Part shown: piece by piece, positions 13,794 to 17,857 of the stretch | Position numbering within the stretch: the stretch's first letter is position 1 | Layout of the letters: each line of letters opens with the position of its first letter | Assembly: GCA_011371465.1 (NCBI GenBank) | Contig: DRQL01000290.1 | Coordinates: forward strand, 1-17,857 | DNA length: 17,857 bases | Source of the DNA: Gammaproteobacteria bacterium | GTDB lineage: Bacteria; Pseudomonadota; Gammaproteobacteria; DSM-19610 | Direction: 5' to 3' | Program-made: the position numbers and the translations under genes | The notes under the pieces: generated by a model | The model's database searches: none | What the model was told of the DNA's origin: nothing | The model's input: the letters and a program-made list of their open reading frames with translations, nothing else

Positions 13794-15404
13794 ATGGAAC
13801 CGGACAGTAAGCAGACCGGCTGGCTGTCCCTGCTGGCCGTGGTTGCCGGCCTGGCTACCGTGCAACTCTGGTTGCGCCCGCTGTTACCGGTCGACGAGAC
13901 CCGCTACCTCAGCGTCGCCTGGGAGATGTGGCAGCGTGGCGACTTCCTGGTCCCGTACCTGAACGGGGAACCCTACAGCCACAAGCCACCGTTGTTGTTC
14001 TGGTTGATACATGTGGTCTGGGCCGTGACCGGGGTTTCGGAACTCGCCGCCCGCCTGGTTCCGCTGCTGCTGAGCCTGGTTGCGCTGTGGTGGTCGGCAG
14101 GACTGGCTGACCGCCTGTGGCCGGACCGGGCCGGCCGGATACATCCCCTGGTCCCCTGGCTGCTGTTCGGCGGTGTGTTCTGGAACCACTTTTTTACCCT
14201 GGTGCAGTTCGACCTGTTGCTGGTGCTGACGGCCCTGCTGGCCTGGCGCGGCGTGCTGGCGGCCCTGCACGCACCGCTGCGCGGCTGGTCGCTGGTCGGA
14301 CTGGGTATCGGGCTGGGTGTGCTGGCCAAGGGGCCGGTGATCCTGGTGCCGGTGCTGCCGGCCATCCTGTTTGCCCCCTGGTGGACCACGGGCCGGGCAC
14401 ACCCGGTCTGGCCGGCCTGGTACCTGGGGGGTTTTGCAGCACTGTTGCTGGGTACTGCGCTGGCGCTGTTATGGGCGATCCCCGCGGGTATGGCAGGTGG
14501 CGAGGTCTACCGGCAGGCGATTTTCTGGGGCCAGTCCGCCGGGCGTATCGTCAGTTCCTTTGCCCATCGCAGCCCCTGGTGGAGCTACCTGCTGTGGTTG
14601 CCGCTGATGTGGCTGCCCTGGGTGTTGTGGCCGCCATTGTGGAAGGCGGCGCGGCGGGGGGGGGCAGCGGACCCCGGAGTGCGTTTCTGCCTGGCCGTGA
14701 TACTCCCGGCGCTGGTGGTCTTCAGCCTGATCAGCGGCAAGCAGGGCAAGTACCTGCTGCCGCTGTTCCCGCTCATGGCCCTGCTGCTGGCGCGCTGGCT
14801 GGCGGAGCTGGACGGGCAGACCCGGCAGCGTCCCTGGGTTGCCGGCGTACTCCTGCTGCCGGGCGGGCTGGCGTTGCTGGTGCTGCCCTGGCTGTCAGCG
14901 GGCCCGGCGTGGTGGTCGCAGGTGCAGCCGTTGTGGGGCCTGGTCCTGCTGGCAGCGGGTGCGGCGCTGTTCTGGTGGCAGTTACCGCCGGGCTTGATGG
15001 TGCGGGTCACGGCCATGGCCGTCAGCCTGTGGACGGCGGCGCTCTACCTCGCGCTGGTACCACCGCTGGCGCCACAGTATGACCTGCAGCCGATGAGCCG
15101 CACGCTGCATGCCTTGCAGCAAAACGGGCAGCCGCTGGCCTGGCTGGGCAAATATCACGGGCAGTTTCACTTCCTGGGCCGCCTGCAGGCGCGGATTGAA
15201 CCGCTTGCCGGGCCGGAACCGTTGCACGACTGGCTGCGGGCCAACCCGCAGGGCTACCTGCTGGTGAACTACCGGGGCGCCGCGCCGGAGGCGCCGGATG
15301 ACCTGCAGCGGCAGCCCTACCGGGGCGGGTGGCTGGTGCTCTGGCCGGCACAGCGGCTGCTCCGGGATCCGGTGCGGCTCGACGCCTTGCAGGGGAGCGG
15401 GTAA
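13794..15404 (+). CDS. GT39-type (ArnT/PMT-like) integral-membrane glycosyltransferase
   Basis: A 536-residue protein with about a dozen hydrophobic helices. PVDETRYLSVAWEMW (D34, E35) is the first periplasmic loop Asp/Glu motif of ArnT/PMT enzymes, and YSHKPPLLFW (61-70) is the strictly typical second motif. A third, SAGRIVSSFAHRSPWW, and SGKQGKYLLPLFPLMALL further along fit ArnT. The C-terminal ~110 residues (after LAPQYDLQPM) look like a soluble periplasmic domain. It should transfer a sugar from a polyprenyl-phosphate donor to an envelope acceptor, for instance lipid A as in ArnT, but the sugar and acceptor are unknown and no aminoarabinose pathway genes are present. It follows the LAB_N gene after 33 nt; the start has only a weak ribosome site. 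Confidence 0.9.
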   Translation: MEPDSKQTGWLSLLAVVAGLATVQLWLRPLLPVDETRYLSVAWEMWQRGDFLVPYLNGEPYSHKPPLLFWLIHVVWAVTGVSELAARLVPLLLSLVALWWSAGLADRLWPDRAGRIHPLVPWLLFGGVFWNHFFTLVQFDLLLVLTALLAWRGVLAALHAPLRGWSLVGLGIGLGVLAKGPVILVPVLPAILFAPWWTTGRAHPVWPAWYLGGFAALLLGTALALLWAIPAGMAGGEVYRQAIFWGQSAGRIVSSFAHRSPWWSYLLWLPLMWLPWVLWPPLWKAARRGGAADPGVRFCLAVILPALVVFSLISGKQGKYLLPLFPLMALLLARWLAELDGQTRQRPWVAGVLLLPGGLALLVLPWLSAGPAWWSQVQPLWGLVLLAAGAALFWWQLPPGLMVRVTAMAVSLWTAALYLALVPPLAPQYDLQPMSRTLHALQQNGQPLAWLGKYHGQFHFLGRLQARIEPLAGPEPLHDWLRANPQGYLLVNYRGAAPEAPDDLQRQPYRGGWLVLWPAQRLLRDPVRLDALQGSG

Positions 15405-15437
15405 GCTTCGCTCCTTTGATTGTACTGACCCCCTGTC

Positions 15438-16640
15438 ATGACTGCCGCTCCCGACCTGCCCCCGCTGTCCCTGAAGAAAAATGAAGAACGGCGTATCCGC
15501 GCCGGGCACCTGTGGGTGTACAGCAATGAAGTGGATACGGCGGCTACGCCACTGAAGGGCTTCGAGCCCGGTCAGCAGGCGCACCTGCTGGCGCACAACG
15601 GCAAGCCGCTGGGAACAGCCTATGTCAATCCCGGCTCGCTGATCTGTGCACGGCTGGTCAGCCGGGATCCGCACTACGTGCTGGATCGTTCCCTGCTGGT
15701 GCACCGCCTGAAGGTTGCGCTGTCACTGCGGGAACGCCTGTTCGACCAGCCGTACTATCGCCTGGTGTTTGGCGAGGCGGACCAGCTGCCGGGCCTGGTC
15801 ATCGATCGTTACAACGAGGTTTGTGTGGTGCAGGTCACCACGGCGGGCATGGAAGCGGTGAAGGCGCAGTTGCTGGAGGCGCTGGACAAGGTGATTCACC
15901 CCGCAGGTGTGGTGCTGCGCGCGGACAGTTCGGTGCGCAAACTGGAGGGGCTGGAAACCTACCAGGAAGTGATCGGCGCGGTGCCGGACCAGGTTCTGGT
16001 CGAGGAGCAGGGCCTGAAATTCGCGGTGTCCCTGCAGCAGGGGCAGAAAACCGGCTGGTTCTATGACCAGCGCATGAACCGTGCCCGGCTGGCAAACTAT
16101 GTCTCCGGCCAGCGGGTGCTGGATGTATTCAGCTATGTGGGCGCCTGGGGTCTGCAGGCGGCGGCGGCCGGTGCCGCTGACGTCCTGTGTGTCGACGCCT
16201 CGGCAGCGGCGATTGACCGGATACAGGCCAACGCCGCCAGCAACGGTTTGGCGGACCGGGTTGCCACCCTGCAGGGCGACGCGTTCGAAGCGCTCGGCCA
16301 GTTACGGGCCGGCCAGGAAAAATTTGATGTGGTGGTGCTCGATCCACCGGCCTTTATCAAGCGCAAAAAGGACACAAAAAGTGGTGAGCAGGCGTACCAC
16401 CGTTTGAACCAGCTGGGCATGCAGCTGTTGCGCAGGGACGGCATCCTGGTCACGGCCTCCTGTTCCTGGCAATTGCCGGAGACACAGTTCCGGAAAATCC
16501 TGCTGCAGTCGTCGCGGCACCTGGACCGCAGCCTGCAGATCCTGGAACGCGGTCACCAGGCCCCGGATCACCCGGTGCATCCCGCCATAGCGGAGACGGA
16601 TTACCTGAAGGCGCTGTTCTGCCGTGTGCTGCCGGCCTGA
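15438..16640 (+). CDS. rlmI: 23S rRNA (cytosine-C5) methyltransferase, RlmI-type
   Basis: A 400-residue protein, near the length of E. coli RlmI (~396). The N-terminal PUA domain spans about 8-78 (KKNEERRIRAGHLWVYSNEV). A central region contains LVFGEADQLPGLVIDRY, and the Rossmann methyltransferase domain has FYDQRMNRARLANY, VLDVFSYVGAWGL (motif I), DVVVLDPPAFIKRKK (motif IV, D302) and ILVTASCSWQL with the likely catalytic cysteine C342. E. coli RlmI makes m5C1962 in 23S rRNA. No clear Shine-Dalgarno precedes ATG 15438 (CCCCCTGTC). The 33-nt gap after the GT39 gene could still mean shared transcription, although the functions are unrelated. Confidence 0.9.
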   Translation: MTAAPDLPPLSLKKNEERRIRAGHLWVYSNEVDTAATPLKGFEPGQQAHLLAHNGKPLGTAYVNPGSLICARLVSRDPHYVLDRSLLVHRLKVALSLRERLFDQPYYRLVFGEADQLPGLVIDRYNEVCVVQVTTAGMEAVKAQLLEALDKVIHPAGVVLRADSSVRKLEGLETYQEVIGAVPDQVLVEEQGLKFAVSLQQGQKTGWFYDQRMNRARLANYVSGQRVLDVFSYVGAWGLQAAAAGAADVLCVDASAAAIDRIQANAASNGLADRVATLQGDAFEALGQLRAGQEKFDVVVLDPPAFIKRKKDTKSGEQAYHRLNQLGMQLLRRDGILVTASCSWQLPETQFRKILLQSSRHLDRSLQILERGHQAPDHPVHPAIAETDYLKALFCRVLPA

Positions 16641-16672
16641 TGATCCTGCGGCAGTGGCAAGGCACATGCTCC

Positions 16673-16698
16673 GCAGGAGCGCCGGCCTTCGGCGCGAA
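16673..16698 (+). repeat. REP-like palindrome (class GCGCCG), first of an inverted pair
   Basis: GCAGGAGCGCCGGCCTTCGG followed by CGCGAA, with stem GCGCCG/CGGCGC, the same class as the unit at 6037-6062. It lies 32 nt after the rlmI stop. Confidence 0.85.
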
Positions 16699-16711
16699 GC
16701 CGGGAGTGCGC

Positions 16712-16740
16712 TTTCGCGGTCAGGGGACCGCTCCTGCGTG
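16712..16740 (-). repeat. REP-like palindrome (class GCGGTC), second of an inverted pair
   Basis: TTTCGCGGTCAGGGGACCGC followed by TCCTGCGTG, nearly identical to the unit at 6076-6104. The pair combines one unit of each stem class, as in the 6037/6076 pair, and is separated by 13 nt, like that one. Confidence 0.85.
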
Positions 16741-16765
16741 TGAAGATTTTATAGATTTGCGTGAA

Positions 16766-16771
16766 TATAAC
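16766..16771 (+). promoter_or_regulatory. Possible -10 element for lgt
   Basis: TATAAC matches the sigma70 -10 consensus at five of six positions and sits in the only AT-rich stretch (16741-16782) between the REP pair and lgt, 19 nt before the ATG. No acceptable -35 hexamer was found at 16-18 nt upstream, so this is weak. Confidence 0.3.
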
Positions 16772-16790
16772 GCTGGAATAAACCTGGACC

Positions 16791-17579
16791 ATGTTGACCT
16801 ATCCTGATATCGACCCGGTAGCGGTTTCGCTGGGACCGCTGGCCATCCACTGGTACGGCCTGATGTACCTGGTTGGATTCATTGCCGTCTGGTGGCTGGG
16901 CAGCCTGCGGGCGCGCAAACCGGGTTCCGGCTGGCAACAGGAAGAGGTCGGCGACCTGCTTTTCTACGGTGCGCTGGGGGTCATACTCGGTGGCCGTATC
17001 GGCTACGTGATTTTCTATAATTTCTCCATGTTCATGAACGACCCGCTGATGCTGTTCCGCATCTGGCAGGGGGGCATGTCTTTTCACGGCGGCATGCTGG
17101 GCGTGTTCGTGGCCATGTGGCTGTTCGGGCGCAAGACCGGGCGCAGTTTTTTCCAGGTGACCGATTTCATGGCGCCGTTTGTACCGATCGGCCTGGGCGC
17201 CGGGCGCATCGGCAATTTTATCAACGGCGAACTCTGGGGTCGGCCTACCGATCTTCCCTGGGGGATGGTCTTTCCTTTTGTGGACGCGCAACCCAGGCAC
17301 CCCTCCATGCTTTACGAGGCTTTGCTGGAGGGACTGGTGCTGTTCCTCATCCTGTGGCTGTATTCGTCCCGCCCCAGGCCGTTTCGCGCCGTGTCCGGCA
17401 TGTTCATGCTGTGCTACGGCCTGTTCCGCTTTGCCGTGGAATTCGTGCGTGAACCGGATGCGCACCTGGGGTTTATCGCCTTCGGCTGGGTGACCATGGG
17501 GCATTTGCTGTCGTTCCCCATGATCCTGTTTGGTATATTCCTGCTGGTACTGGCGTATGCAAAGCGAGGTGAGCAGTGA
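16791..17579 (+). CDS. lgt: Prolipoprotein diacylglyceryl transferase
   Basis: A 262-residue inner-membrane protein with about seven transmembrane segments. IHWYGLMYLVGF near residue 20 opens the first helices. MSFHGGMLG contains the essential-type histidine H99, and GLGAGRIGNFINGELWGR is the Lgt signature, with R139 equivalent to the catalytically important Arg. QPRHPSMLYEALLEG and FVREPDAHLG complete the family pattern. It transfers diacylglyceryl from phosphatidylglycerol to the lipobox cysteine of prolipoproteins, the first step of lipoprotein maturation. The ATG at 16791 gives a normal N-terminus; its ribosome site is weak. The stop overlaps the thyA GTG start (GTGA), the conserved gammaproteobacterial lgt-thyA arrangement. 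Confidence 0.97.
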   Translation: MLTYPDIDPVAVSLGPLAIHWYGLMYLVGFIAVWWLGSLRARKPGSGWQQEEVGDLLFYGALGVILGGRIGYVIFYNFSMFMNDPLMLFRIWQGGMSFHGGMLGVFVAMWLFGRKTGRSFFQVTDFMAPFVPIGLGAGRIGNFINGELWGRPTDLPWGMVFPFVDAQPRHPSMLYEALLEGLVLFLILWLYSSRPRPFRAVSGMFMLCYGLFRFAVEFVREPDAHLGFIAFGWVTMGHLLSFPMILFGIFLLVLAYAKRGEQ

Positions 17580-17857
17580 AGCAGTACCTGGACCTGATGC
17601 AGCACGTGCTGGATAAAGGGGTACGCAAGGAGGATCGCACCGGCACCGGCACCCTGAGTGTATTCGGTTACCAGATGCGTTTCGACCTGGACGCCGGCTT
17701 TCCCGCGATCACGACCAAGAAACTGCACCTGCGTTCCATCATTCACGAACTGCTCTGGTTCCTGCAGGGGGATACCAATATCCGTTACCTGCGTGACAAC
17801 GGTGTGCGTATCTGGGATGAGTGGGCGGACGAAAACGGCGACCTGGGGCCGGTCTAC
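17576..17857 (+). CDS. thyA: Thymidylate synthase, N-terminal part (runs off the window end)
   Basis: The frame starts at GTG 17576 and stays open to the last base, giving 94 residues of a protein usually ~264 long. (M)KQYLDLMQHVLDKGVRKEDR and TGTGTLSVFGYQMRFDL are the classic ThyA N-terminus, with R21 in the dUMP-phosphate loop. FPAITTKKLHLRSIIHELLW and FLQGDTNIRYL follow the family closely. ThyA converts dUMP to dTMP with 5,10-methylene-THF, the same folate that glycine cleavage makes. GAGGTGA (17566-17572) is a good ribosome site inside the end of lgt. The GTG overlaps the lgt stop by 4 nt, so translational coupling is likely. Confidence 0.95.
   Translation, partial: MKQYLDLMQHVLDKGVRKEDRTGTGTLSVFGYQMRFDLDAGFPAITTKKLHLRSIIHELLWFLQGDTNIRYLRDNGVRIWDEWADENGDLGPVY

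Overview
The window looks like a high-GC chromosomal segment of a gammaproteobacterium. The support is a UbiI/VisC-type ubiquinone hydroxylase just upstream of a gcvT-gcvH cluster, an E. coli-like Tpx, the lgt-thyA pair, an RlmI-type rRNA methyltransferase, and intergenic REP palindromes with a GTAG head. A split glycine decarboxylase (GcvPA plus GcvPB) and many REP-like elements would fit a Chromatiales/Ectothiorhodospiraceae-like lineage, but that placement is inference. No tRNA, rRNA, CRISPR array, prophage, transposase or defence system was seen.

Layout. 2-502 is the 3' end of a flavin hydroxylase gene. 561-1759 is an overlapping pair: an HxlR regulator and a short MOSC (mARC/YcbX-like) protein. 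1760-2260 holds an inverted REP pair, a good sigma70-like promoter and a tandem glycine riboswitch. 2261-7654 is the glycine cleavage system: gcvT, gcvH, gcvPA, a thiol peroxidase (tpx), then gcvPB. 7678-7791 is a 114-nt palindromic element. 7826-9627 carries a PfkB/adenosine-kinase-like kinase and a class I methyltransferase whose last codons and stop lie inside a REP. The minus strand from 12589 to 9683 carries a YyaL/DUF255 thioredoxin-fold protein followed by an orphan family 3 solute-binding protein. Diverging from it, 12673-15404 is a GT2, LAB_N, GT39 envelope-glycosylation cassette. The window ends with rlmI, another REP pair, lgt, and the 5' part of thyA, which starts at GTG and overlaps the lgt stop.

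How the genes work together. The riboswitch should sense glycine and control T, H and possibly the P subunits, which decarboxylate glycine and load one-carbon units on tetrahydrofolate; the L protein is not here. ThyA at the far end uses the same folate carrier but is not in the operon. The kinase/methyltransferase pair downstream could belong to SAM/adenosine turnover, but that is only a hypothesis. The GT2-LAB_N-GT39 trio fits synthesis of a polyprenyl-phosphate sugar, an unknown membrane step, and transfer to an envelope acceptor.

The most unusual material is non-coding: the tandem riboswitch, two families of GTAG-headed palindromes with compensatory stem changes, a 130-nt-period duplication ahead of gcvPA, and the 114-nt palindrome with two inner GGGA-loop hairpins after gcvPB. 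I did not find a convincing new protein-based system.
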